Source: Clostridium sp. AM33-3
GTDB lineage: Bacteria > Bacillota > Clostridia > Lachnospirales > Lachnospiraceae
Direction of reading: 5' to 3'
NCBI RefSeq assembly: GCF_003480315.1
Contig: NZ_QUIV01000017.1
Coordinates: 1 to 61,767, forward strand
Length of the DNA: 61,767 bases
In this document: positions 19,068 through 26,595 of the stretch, in pieces
Layout of the letters: each line of letters starts with the position of its first letter
Position numbering within the stretch: position 1 is the stretch's first letter
Translations under genes and position numbers: made by a program
The notes under the pieces: model-generated
The model's database searches: none
The model's input: only the letters and a program-made list of their open reading frames with translations
Told to the model about the DNA's origin: nothing

Positions 19068-21051
19068 TGTTTTCTTCTCCCATCATGTTCAGGAAATCCT
19101 GCTCAGAGATAATCGGGATTCCCAGTTCTTTCGCTTTTTTATTCTTTGACGAATTGGATGTCAAATCGTTGTTGATCAGATATGTGGTCTTTGCAGTGAC
19201 TGAACCGGTAGACTTGCCGCCCCGGGCCTCTATGGCCGCCTGCAGCTCCTTACGGTTGGCAAAATGCTCGACCGAACCGGTGATGACAAAGGTCATACCG
19301 GCAAAAATGGCTGCTTCGGTATTCTCTGACTCATTCTGAATGGTAAGCTCTGCCAACAGTCCGTCCACAGCCTCCCGATTCTTCACCGAAGCAAAATATG
19401 CGATCCAGGCATCGGCCAGAACAGCACCAATGCCATCCACCGCAGTCAGCTCTTCTGCCGTAGCGTGACGCATCTTTTCAAAATCGTAGTCAAAAGAGCG
19501 GCACAGCATCTTGGCATTTGCCAGGCCAATCCCCGCCACGCCAATGCCATATACCACGCGCACCAGGTTGGTGTGGGAGGCTTTTTTAACCGCTGCCATC
19601 AGATTTTCATACGATTTTTCTCCAAAACCATCCATGGAAATAATCGCTTCCTTATGACGGTCCAGATGAAACATATCCGCATAGCTGTGAATGAAACCGG
19701 CTGCAATAAACTTTTCCAGCGTTGCCTCCGAAAGTCCGTCGATGTTTAAAGCATCCCGGCTGACTAACAGAGAAAAGCTTTTGATTTTCTTTGCCTGGCA
19801 GTCCGGGTTTGTGCAGTACAGAGACTTAACGTCATTCATCTGCCGGATCTGGGTCTTACCACCGCAGACCGGACAGAATTCCGGAATCACGATATTGCCG
19901 CTGCAGGTCAGGTTTTCCGCAATCTGCGGGATGATCATGTTCGCCTTATAGACCGTAATGGTATCTCCCTCGCCCAGCTTCATGGCCTCCATGATGCTGA
20001 TGTTGTGGACGCTGGCACGGCTCACCGTGGTTCCCTCCAGCTCCACCGGATCAAAAATTGCCACCGGATTGATAAGCCCGGTTCTCGATGCGCTCCACTC
20101 GATTTTCCGAAGCGTGGTCTCCCGGATTTCATCTGCCCACTTGAAGGCAATGGAATTTCGTGGAAATTTTGCCGTGCGTCCAAGGGCATCACCGTAGGCA
20201 ATATCGTCCATCAGAAGCACCAGGCCGTCTGACGGAATATCGTAACTCTGGATGGCTTCCGCAAACTCTGCTACTGCATCCGGCAGGGTCGCTGCAGTAA
20301 CTTTCCTGTACTCTACCACATCAAAGCCCTGGGTCTTTAACCACTCAAACTGCTCTTTTCTGGAATTGTGGAAATCCACCTCCGGGTTCACGGCACGCAC
20401 CAGCATAAACGCTTCAAAATTTACGCTGCGCTTTGCGGTGATCTCATTGTTTAACTGGCGCACCGATCCGCTGCATAAATTTCTCGGGTTTTTATATTTT
20501 GCGTCCACATCCTCGATTTCTTCATTGATGCGGGCAAAGTCCGAATATTTGATGATCGCCTCTCCCCGCAGGATCAGCTGTCCCTGATAGGGGATACGAA
20601 GCGGCACATTGGAAAACACCCTGGCATTGTTGGTAATCACCTCACCAATCTCACCGTTGCCGCGAGTAACAGCCTTGACCAGCTCTCCACCCTCATAAGT
20701 GAGTACAATGGTCAGGCCGTCCAGTTTCCAGGAGAGCAGGCCCTTCTGACTTCCCAGCCACTCCTGCAATACCGGTACTTCCTTCGTCTTATCCAGCGAG
20801 AGCATCGGCGCCTCATGGGCTTCCTTTGGAAGCTCACTTAACACCTCATACCCCACTTTCTGGGTCGGGCTTCCGGCTAAAACAGTGCCGGTTTCTTTTT
20901 CCAGCTCCAGCAGTTCGTCATAGAGTCTGTCATATTCAAAGTTGCTCATGATCTCACGACTCTCCTGATAATAAGACCGTGATGCTGCCAGAAGCTGCCG
21001 GTGCAGCTCCTTCATGCGCAAAATCCTGTTGTCATTCTGTTTCTGATCCAT
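19057..21051 (-). CDS. ligA: NAD-dependent DNA ligase LigA
   Basis: The 664-residue product has the full LigA domain order: Ia/adenylation domain with active Lys109 (SWKLDG), OB fold, four-cysteine zinc finger (CPVCGG...CTNPDC), helix-hairpin-helix repeats, and a C-terminal BRCT domain (FVITGSVEHF...). It seals nicks in replication and repair. The start at 21051 is used because the longer upstream frame overlaps the preceding gene and lacks ligase homology. Its coupling to metA is only positional. Confidence 0.96.
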   Translation of the reverse strand: MDQKQNDNRILRMKELHRQLLAASRSYYQESREIMSNFEYDRLYDELLELEKETGTVLAGSPTQKVGYEVLSELPKEAHEAPMLSLDKTKEVPVLQEWLGSQKGLLSWKLDGLTIVLTYEGGELVKAVTRGNGEIGEVITNNARVFSNVPLRIPYQGQLILRGEAIIKYSDFARINEEIEDVDAKYKNPRNLCSGSVRQLNNEITAKRSVNFEAFMLVRAVNPEVDFHNSRKEQFEWLKTQGFDVVEYRKVTAATLPDAVAEFAEAIQSYDIPSDGLVLLMDDIAYGDALGRTAKFPRNSIAFKWADEIRETTLRKIEWSASRTGLINPVAIFDPVELEGTTVSRASVHNISIMEAMKLGEGDTITVYKANMIIPQIAENLTCSGNIVIPEFCPVCGGKTQIRQMNDVKSLYCTNPDCQAKKIKSFSLLVSRDALNIDGLSEATLEKFIAAGFIHSYADMFHLDRHKEAIISMDGFGEKSYENLMAAVKKASHTNLVRVVYGIGVAGIGLANAKMLCRSFDYDFEKMRHATAEELTAVDGIGAVLADAWIAYFASVKNREAVDGLLAELTIQNESENTEAAIFAGMTFVITGSVEHFANRKELQAAIEARGGKSTGSVTAKTTYLINNDLTSNSSKNKKAKELGIPIISEQDFLNMMGEENNAD

Positions 21052-21074
21052 ATTCGTCACCCGCCTGTTTTGTT

Positions 21075-21848
21075 TTACTCGTCCTGTCCAGCCAAAAGCT
21101 CCGCCTCTTCCCGCTCCAGACGTGCCTGCTCTAACTGCCACTCCAGTTCTTCCAGTTCCTTGGGTGTTGCGCGGCGGAAGTCTCCGGTATTTAATTTACC
21201 CAGATAGATGTTCATGATACGGACACGCTTTAAGGTTACCACACGGTAGCCCAACTCTGCGCACATTCGCCGGATCTGGCGGTTTAAGCCCTGCGTCAGG
21301 ATGATCCGGAAGGTTTTTACTCCGGCAGCCTCTACCTTACAGGGTCTTGTCGTCACTCCAAGCTCTTTCAGTTCCACACCTTCACGCATCTTCTTTAAAA
21401 ATGCTGCATTGAAGGGCTGATCCACAGTAACCAGATATTCTTTCTCATGAAAATTTCCTGCATGCATGATCTCATTAGCCAGCTCGCCCTGATTTGTCAT
21501 GAGCAGAAGCCCTTCGGAGTCTTTGTCCAGACGTCCCACCGGATACACTCTCGCCGGATACTGGATCAGATCTACTACATTAGGCGCACGGTCCTTATCC
21601 GAGGTGGTACACACAATCCCTCTCGGCTTGTTCACTACCAGCAGCACCGGCTTTGCCTTTTTGCTGCCTGCCGCCTTTCCCACCGGTTTTCCATCGCAGA
21701 TGATCCTTTCCTGACCGGTCACCTTCTCGCCCATCTCCGCTCTGCGGCCATCGATGGTCACTTTTCCGGCCTCAATAAGACGGTCTGCCTCTCGCCGGGA
21801 GCAGACACCCTGCTCGCTTAAATATTTATTCAAACGGATCTCTTCCAT
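21075..21848 (-). CDS. rRNA pseudouridine synthase (RsuA/RluB/RluF type)
   Basis: A 257-residue enzyme with an N-terminal S4 RNA-binding domain (about 3-50, IRLNKYLSEQGVCSRREADRL-like) and the catalytic Asp108 in GRLDKDSEGLLL. The region RIRMNI-like near the C-terminus (VRIMNIYLGKL) resembles the RluB/RluF branch that modifies 23S rRNA; the exact target base is not decided. A tail of about 35 residues rich in Glu and Leu follows the domain. Confidence 0.87.
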   Translation of the reverse strand: MEEIRLNKYLSEQGVCSRREADRLIEAGKVTIDGRRAEMGEKVTGQERIICDGKPVGKAAGSKKAKPVLLVVNKPRGIVCTTSDKDRAPNVVDLIQYPARVYPVGRLDKDSEGLLLMTNQGELANEIMHAGNFHEKEYLVTVDQPFNAAFLKKMREGVELKELGVTTRPCKVEAAGVKTFRIILTQGLNRQIRRMCAELGYRVVTLKRVRIMNIYLGKLNTGDFRRATPKELEELEWQLEQARLEREEAELLAGQDE

Positions 21849-21930
21849 ATTAGTTCCTTTCTGCAGCTTTTCCGTTCCATTCGTGCATGTTCCATCATCC
21901 GGAGCACGCTCTTCACCGTTTCATAAGCCG

Positions 21931-21962
21931 AAAATGGCTATCCCCCCACCAGGGAGATAGCC
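21931..21962 (-). terminator. Terminator after queA
   Basis: On the minus strand GGCTATCTCCC and GGGGGGATAGCC form a stem followed by ATTTTC. It lies 18 bp after the queA stop and before the pseudouridine synthase gene. Confidence 0.75.
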
Positions 21963-21979
21963 TGTCTCTTACCCGGTCT

Positions 21980-23017
21980 TTAATCGTGAATGAACATCGC
22001 ATCACCAAAACTAAAGAAACGGTAGCGTTCCTTAATTGCCTCCTTATAAGCATGCAGTACATGCTCGCGTCCTGCCAGCGCAGAAACCAGCATCACCAGA
22101 GTAGACTCCGGCAGATGGAAGTTCGTGATCAGGCAGTCCAGGATTTTAAATTTATAACCCGGATAAATAAAAATCTCGGTCCAGCCGCTTCCGGCCTTTA
22201 AGATTCCGTCCTCTCCGGTGGCAGACTCAATGGTACGGCAGCTGGTGGTACCCACACAGATAACGCGGCCGCCTGCTGCCTTGGTATCGTTGATCTTTTT
22301 TGCCTCAGATTCCTCTACCATATAAAACTCAGAATGCATATGATGCTCCAGCACATTCTCTACCTTGACCGGACGGAACGTGCCAAGACCTACATGCAGC
22401 GTTACATGCGCAATCTTTACCCCCATCTCCTCGATCTGCGCCAGAAGCTCTTTCGTAAAATGCAATCCGGCAGTTGGTGCTGCCGCAGAGCCGTCGTGCT
22501 CTGCGTATACCGTCTGATAACGGTTCTTGTCCTTTAACTGATGGGTAATGTACGGCGGAAGCGGCATCTGTCCAAGCTGATCCAGGATCTCCTCAAAAAT
22601 CCCCTCGTAGGAAAACTGGATCAGACGGTTGCCCTCATCTACCACATCGATCACTGTGCCCTTTAACAGGCCTTCACCGAAAACGATCACTGTACCCGGC
22701 CGGCATTTTTTACCAGGCTTTACCAGCGTCTCCCAGATATCATTTTCCCGGCGTTTTAACAGAAGCACCTCGATTTGGGCCTGGGTGTCTTCCTTCACAC
22801 CAAACAGGCGTGCCGGAATAACCTTGGTGTTGTTGATGACCAGACAGTCCCCCGGTCTTAAATACTCGGTGATGTCGCGGAAGTGGCGATGCTCCATTTC
22901 CCCGGTGTTTTTATCCAGCACCAGAAGGCGGGAAGAGGAACGGTCCTCCAGCGGATCCTGCGCGATCAGTTCCTGAGGCAGATCAAAATAAAAATCTTTT
23001 ACATTCATAGTTTCCAT
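21980..23017 (-). CDS. queA: S-adenosylmethionine:tRNA ribosyltransferase-isomerase
   Basis: The 345-residue enzyme transfers the ribosyl part of SAM to preQ1 in tRNA, the penultimate step of queuosine synthesis. Conserved stretches include [27 protein letters not shown] and [12 protein letters not shown]. Two start codons (23017 and 23008) are possible; the ribosome site (GAAAGAAG) is weak for both. Confidence 0.95.
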   Translation of the reverse strand: METMNVKDFYFDLPQELIAQDPLEDRSSSRLLVLDKNTGEMEHRHFRDITEYLRPGDCLVINNTKVIPARLFGVKEDTQAQIEVLLLKRRENDIWETLVKPGKKCRPGTVIVFGEGLLKGTVIDVVDEGNRLIQFSYEGIFEEILDQLGQMPLPPYITHQLKDKNRYQTVYAEHDGSAAAPTAGLHFTKELLAQIEEMGVKIAHVTLHVGLGTFRPVKVENVLEHHMHSEFYMVEESEAKKINDTKAAGGRVICVGTTSCRTIESATGEDGILKAGSGWTEIFIYPGYKFKILDCLITNFHLPESTLVMLVSALAGREHVLHAYKEAIKERYRFFSFGDAMFIHD

Positions 23018-23042
23018 AGTATTATCTTCTTTCTTTTCTGTT

Positions 23043-24014
23043 TTAGTTTGCGGCCGCACCGGTTTCCTCTGTGCTCTGAGGCTCTGCCGCAGACTCGGTT
23101 ACTGTTTCGCTGCTCCCTTCGCCCGCACTCACCTCAGTTTCCACACTGTCGGCTCCGCTCCCGGAAGATTCTTCCTCACCGATCACAACCTCCGGCTCCT
23201 GGCCGTCATCATAAACCGGCGAACCATCACGAAGGACGCCGTAAACACTGTTTAAATCCTCATCGGAATTCAGGGCTTCCTTCAGCTTCACATTTACACT
23301 GGATGCCAGCTTCCGCACCTCCTCCGAATGATTGGAGGTCTCCACAAACTGGAGCACATTCTCCGAAAGATCCGCATCGTTGATGATATGAAAATTACCC
23401 TCACTGTCTTTCTCTACATAGCACCACATGATCATGGGCGCTGCTGTTTTCACGGAATGGAACTTAATATCTGCCAGCGCGTAAACCAGCCAGCTGTCTG
23501 CTGTCACACCGTCACGCACATAGGTGGTGATATTCTCAAACTCCTGCACATACTTGGAATTGCTGCGCAGTCTGGTCTTCTCATGTTCCAACTCCGTAAA
23601 GGAAAGACCGGATACCCCGTAAATCTCATTCATGGTGTCTGCGTCTCCGCTGGCCCGCGCAGTAAAATATTTTTTCATCAGACTTAAGACTTCCGGCACA
23701 CTGTCATGAGTCAGATTTTCCGTTGTGTAAGGATCCCCGTTTTCTTCTGAAGCTTCTGTCTCCGCTTCTGCTGCCGTATCGGTTTCTGTCTCTGCAGATT
23801 CACCGGTTTCTGCCATTGTCTCCGGTTCCTGCTCCTCTGTTTCTGCCGTTTCCGTCACCGCAGGCAGTTCCTCTGCCCGTTTTTTTCCGTAATCTGCAAG
23901 TACGATCACGATCATCAGCACAATGACTACAAGCGGAATCACAAGAACCGGAAGCAGTGCCTTTTTCTCTGCATCTGCACTTTCATTCTGAAAAAAATTC
24001 CAGTTATGTTTCAT
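23043..24014 (-). CDS. Membrane-anchored extracytoplasmic protein of unknown function
   Basis: A 323-residue protein with a short cytoplasmic N-terminus, one TM helix (about 21-41), an acidic Glu/Thr/Ala-rich stalk (about 45-95), a folded domain of about 150 residues starting near [17 protein letters not shown], and a disordered Ser/Glu/Thr tail. The folded part, with a helix then VSGLSF...[14 protein letters not shown] strands, could be an NTF2-like or similar small domain, but I do not recognise a characterised family. Such stalked proteins are common next to envelope genes in Lachnospiraceae. It is 25 bp before queA. Confidence 0.7.
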   Translation of the reverse strand: MKHNWNFFQNESADAEKKALLPVLVIPLVVIVLMIVIVLADYGKKRAEELPAVTETAETEEQEPETMAETGESAETETDTAAEAETEASEENGDPYTTENLTHDSVPEVLSLMKKYFTARASGDADTMNEIYGVSGLSFTELEHEKTRLRSNSKYVQEFENITTYVRDGVTADSWLVYALADIKFHSVKTAAPMIMWCYVEKDSEGNFHIINDADLSENVLQFVETSNHSEEVRKLASSVNVKLKEALNSDEDLNSVYGVLRDGSPVYDDGQEPEVVIGEEESSGSGADSVETEVSAGEGSSETVTESAAEPQSTEETGAAAN

Positions 24015-24163
24015 AAAATGTTATCCTCCAGCTTTTCAAAATTACCACTGCTGTATCACATTCTGATTGCATACAAATAGCAGATACATCATATCAAAAT
24101 CAGGCTAAAAAATCAACAAATCCCCTTGCAAATTCGAAAAAAGTATAGTATCATGATATAGAT

Positions 24164-24235
24164 GCGTCTGTAGCTCAGTGGATAGAGCAGTGGCCTCCGG
24201 AGCCGCGTGCGTAGGTTCGATTCCTATCAGACGCA
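24164..24235 (+). tRNA. tRNA-Arg (anticodon CCG)
   Basis: A cloverleaf with acceptor GCGTCTG/CAGACGC, D arm GCTC...GAGC, anticodon stem GTGGC/GCCGC around CTCCGGA (anticodon CCG, reads CGG) and T arm GTAGG-TTCGATT-CCTAT. Prophage remnants follow directly downstream, consistent with use of this tRNA as a phage attachment site. Confidence 0.95.
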
Positions 24236-24263
24236 TTTTTCTTTTACCCAGTATTTAAACGGA

Positions 24264-24462
24264 TTAAACCCGGATACTGCAGCGCGCCATCAGATCCAAG
24301 ATACCGGGCTTGGTGCGGCACTAAGCATAAAGAGCGTTCTGCTCCGCTGCAGTGCGCAAAGTCTCGCTGATTGATACAGTGATGCCCTCAGTGGCGCATG
24401 CTTTTAAGCCAGTCACTAGCAATGCTCTGCAGGCGCGGGTGACAAAGTGAAATGTCTCTCAT
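24264..24462 (-). pseudogene. Phage-type M15 peptidase (endolysin) remnant
   Basis: Translation from ATG 24462 gives MRDISLCHPRLQSIASDWL; after a frame change near AAAAGCATGCGC it continues as ACATEGITVSISETLRTAAE, then a TAG where Gln is expected (LYA-stop-CRTKPG). This is the N-terminus of M15/CwlK-like D-Ala-D-Ala or L-Ala-D-Glu peptidases used as phage lysins (SETLRT, QNxLYAQGRTxPG). The catalytic His/Asp part is gone. It lies downstream of the holin and the toxin on the same strand. Confidence 0.75.
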
Positions 24463-24505
24463 AAATTTGTTCTCTTTTCTTTCATTGTATGATTTTTATG
24501 ACATA

Positions 24506-24534
24506 TTGACTTTTTAGCCCAAATAGAATATGAT
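24506..24534 (+). promoter_or_regulatory. Sigma-A promoter of the antitoxin RNA
   Basis: TTGACT (24506-24511), a 17-bp spacer and TATGAT (24529-24534). Expected transcription start is near 24541. No open reading frame follows; the next feature is the terminator hairpin. Confidence 0.75.
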
Positions 24535-24540
24535 ATAAGC

Positions 24541-24612
24541 AGCTAAGAAATGTGGTGAATTTCTCATGCGATGCAAAAACCCCAGAGGCTGCTATCCTCT
24601 GGGGTTTTCTTG
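24541..24612 (+). ncRNA. Candidate antitoxin RNA (RNA II-like) of a par/Fst-type locus
   Basis: A transcript of about 70 nt is bounded by a good promoter and an intrinsic terminator. Its 5' part (24545-24575) repeats the sequence at 24714-24747, which lies over the start region of the convergent toxin gene. Because the two genes face each other, the repeat makes this RNA complementary to the toxin mRNA: 14 uninterrupted bases (24545-24558 against codons 5-9) plus blocks around the start codon and GATGCA just upstream of it. This arrangement is that of the enterococcal par locus, where RNA II blocks fst translation. Confidence 0.7.
24579..24605. terminator. Bidirectional terminator shared by toxin mRNA and antitoxin RNA
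   Basis: ACCCCAGAGG, a 7-nt loop and CCTCTGGGGT form a 10-bp perfect stem, with TTTTCTT after it on the plus strand and TTTTTGC after it on the minus strand. Both convergent transcripts should end here, as in par loci. Confidence 0.85.
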
Positions 24613-24650
24613 TTCGTCACGGTGAACCACTCCGTTTAGGCTGTTGCTGC

Positions 24651-24740
24651 CTACTTGTCTCTGTCCAGCCATTTGCATATGTAGTAGCTAACTATACCTG
24701 CTAAAACAGAGACAAGAAATGTGGTGACTAATTCTGTCAT
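24651..24740 (-). CDS. Small hydrophobic peptide, Fst-like type I toxin (29 aa)
   Basis: ATG at 24740 with AAAGGAGG at 9-nt spacing, stop TAG at 24651. The peptide has a single TM helix (residues about 4-21, LVTTFLVSVLAGIVSYYI), then CKWLDRDK: hydrophobic helix, Trp-Leu-Asp and a charged tail, the pattern of Fst/Lpt-family membrane toxins. The mRNA leader folds so that ACCTCC pairs with the Shine-Dalgarno GGAGGT (24749-24768). Convergent antitoxin RNA, shared terminator and direct repeats support a type I toxin-antitoxin pair. Toxicity is inferred. It is embedded between holin and endolysin remnants of a decayed prophage. Confidence 0.75.
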   Translation of the reverse strand: MTELVTTFLVSVLAGIVSYYICKWLDRDK

Positions 24741-24748
24741 GGATGCAC

Positions 24749-24768
24749 ACCTCCTTTCTGCTGGAGGT
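24749..24768 (-). promoter_or_regulatory. Shine-Dalgarno-sequestering hairpin in toxin leader
   Basis: On the minus strand ACCTCC, an 8-nt loop and GGAGGT; the 3' arm is the toxin gene's Shine-Dalgarno. A comparable leader helix limits translation of fst mRNA. Confidence 0.75.
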
Positions 24769-24886
24769 TCGGCAGCTCCTACATCATATCATACTTCATG
24801 CCAATATTCTACATAATTCCTGTTGCAACGTCGCAATGGCGGCCATCACCCGGGCTGCTGGCGGGAGATATCTGGATCACCTCCTT

Positions 24887-25342
24887 CTACTCTGTGCTGT
24901 CTCCATTCTCTCTATTATTATCAATCTTGCTTTTCAGTGCTGCTATGTACTTCATAAGCCAGCCCGGTACCGGGGCACCCATGCGGCCAGCATTCTCAGT
25001 GATTGATAAGGCTTCATTTAATAAATACCAAACAGTTACAAGCAGCGAAAGTATTGTGTTCGGTAGGGTAAATCTTAAAACATCTGATGTCTGAATAATA
25101 ATATAATCAATAACCATCGCCACGGCGATCACAACCAGATACGCCACCTTTTTGGCAATGCCCTTTGCACCTTTTCGGCTGCTCCATCTATATGACTTAT
25201 CATCTGGATGGTCCAACGCTTCCACTGCGCTTGCTGCCATGCCAGAAAGATAGTCTATCACCATCAGGCATGACAGCAATCCCAGAAGGTAAAATGTCAC
25301 CCCAAACTTTTCGCTGAGATAGGCAACCAGACCAGTGAACAA
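24887..25342 (-). CDS. Phage holin family protein (holin 4_1 type), remnant with degraded start
   Basis: A 151-residue frame with two or three TM helices and the typical text GLLSCLMVIDYLSGMAASAVE...GAKGIAKKVAYLVVIAVAMVIDYII, matching toxin-secretion/phage-lysis holins. The frame can only start at TTG 25342 with no ribosome site; the nearest ATG (25348 region) is in another frame, so the 5' end seems to have suffered an indel. The C-terminus (WYLLNEALSITENAG...) is intact. After its stop an AAGGAGGTGATC site leads into a short broken frame, probably the start of a lost lysis gene. Confidence 0.75.
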   Translation of the reverse strand: MFTGLVAYLSEKFGVTFYLLGLLSCLMVIDYLSGMAASAVEALDHPDDKSYRWSSRKGAKGIAKKVAYLVVIAVAMVIDYIIIQTSDVLRFTLPNTILSLLVTVWYLLNEALSITENAGRMGAPVPGWLMKYIAALKSKIDNNRENGDSTE

Positions 25343-25472
25343 AATTCCATTTTGTTATTTTTTTGTCTTTCGCATGCCAAACCACGTTTGCCGAAACTGC
25401 CGGCTGGATTTTTCAAAGCCATCATGCTACAATACCATCTGTCTTTAGAAAAAAATCAGGAGGACTTTCCCT

Positions 25473-25955
25473 ATGTTAATCAGAACCGCCACCATAGAAG
25501 ATCTTGATGCAGTCACCGCTGTTGAGGCTGAATGCTTCCCACCCGCTGAGGCTGCCACCCGCAGTGATTTTAAACAGCGCCTGGCCCATTACAGTAACCA
25601 TTTCTGGCTCATGTTCGATGAAGATAAGCTCATTGCCTTTGTAGACGGCATGGTCACCGATATGGCTGACCTGACCGATGAAATGTATGAACATGCCGCT
25701 CTCCATAAGGAAGACGGTACCTGGCAGATGATCTTCGGCGTCAATACCATCCCGGAGTACCGCAGACATGGCTATGCCGGAACCCTAATACAACGTGCCA
25801 TCTCAGATGCCAGAGCTCAGGGCCGCAAAGGACTTGTGCTCACCTGCAAAGATAAACTGATCCATTATTACGCAAAATTCGGCTTCGTAAACGAAGGAGT
25901 GTCCGCCTCCGTACATGGCAATGTAACATGGTATCAGATGCGGTTAAGTTTCTGA
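25473..25955 (+). CDS. GNAT-family N-acetyltransferase
   Basis: A 160-residue acetyltransferase with the acetyl-CoA motif VNTIPEYRRHGYAGTLIQRAI (Q/RxxGxG/A as RRHGYA, about residues 96-101) and the C-terminal GLVLTCKDKLIHYYAKFGF. It resembles the arylalkylamine-acetyltransferase-like subgroup; the acceptor is unknown. AGGAGG precedes the start at 10 nt. Its 3' end faces repeat copy B. Confidence 0.88.
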   Translation: MLIRTATIEDLDAVTAVEAECFPPAEAATRSDFKQRLAHYSNHFWLMFDEDKLIAFVDGMVTDMADLTDEMYEHAALHKEDGTWQMIFGVNTIPEYRRHGYAGTLIQRAISDARAQGRKGLVLTCKDKLIHYYAKFGFVNEGVSASVHGNVTWYQMRLSF

Positions 25956-25974
25956 GCGCAATATTGCAATTTAA

Positions 25975-26595
25975 AGAATAATCAATAAGGTCCGAAGGTT
26001 CGGTCAGACCATACAGAATAAGCAGATGCTGTGAAATTTTGTACTTCATTCGCTCCGCCGCCTGTTGCCAGACCTGCGAGCAAAACTCGCGTGCGCTGCA
26101 CGCTCAGACAATGCTCTCCGGTCTGGCGCTATGCTCGCTCATGAATCTGCGAACGCGTCACTGGCGCGTTCTTGATATGCAATGCAAGAAAATTCCAACG
26201 CATCTGCTTATTCTGTATGGTCTGACCGAACCTTCTACTGTATTGGTTATTCTGCGATAATAATAAACGCAGCCAGAACGTTACTGACGAAAGCCTGTAA
26301 TTCGGCTTTTATGTTCTGGCTGCGTTTTCTTTTTATGGCAGAGTTAATATAGGCTGTAGCTACTATTTTTTAGCGAAGCCAATACAGCAGGAAGTGAATG
26401 AGACCGCTTTCCGGGATTTTCAACATATCAGGTGTTTGCATCTTGAGCACACACGTCCGAATGTGGCGGATGTTAATCCGACACAGGCGAACGCGTGTTA
26501 GCGAGAGCAAGCAAACAACGATATGTGAAAATAGAGGAAGGCGGTCTCTTTCACTTCCGGACCTTTATTCAGCTTTGTAACTCAAATTTTTATTG
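25975..26595 (+). repeat. Structured intergenic repeat, copy B (three consecutive long hairpins)
   Basis: The full element, between convergent genes. H1 (25975-26253) is a near-palindrome: 13-bp ends agaataatcaata/tattggttattct, then a perfect 36-bp inverted repeat (25994-26029 with 26200-26235), and further pairing arms inside such as gccagacc/ggtctggc. H2 (26265-26327) has a perfect 15-bp stem aaacgcagccagaac and a nested AAAGCC/GGCTTT, followed by TTTTCTTTTT. H3 (26390-26558) has arms of about 80 bp starting GGAAGTGAATGAGACCGC. The element stops at the stop codon of the next gene (26596). It matches copies A and C. Confidence 0.9.

Noticed and set aside
24236..24263. Hairpin terminator immediately after tRNA-Arg (CCG)
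   Set aside because: Only a T-rich run (ATTTTTCTTTT) is present, with no convincing stem; not listed as a feature.
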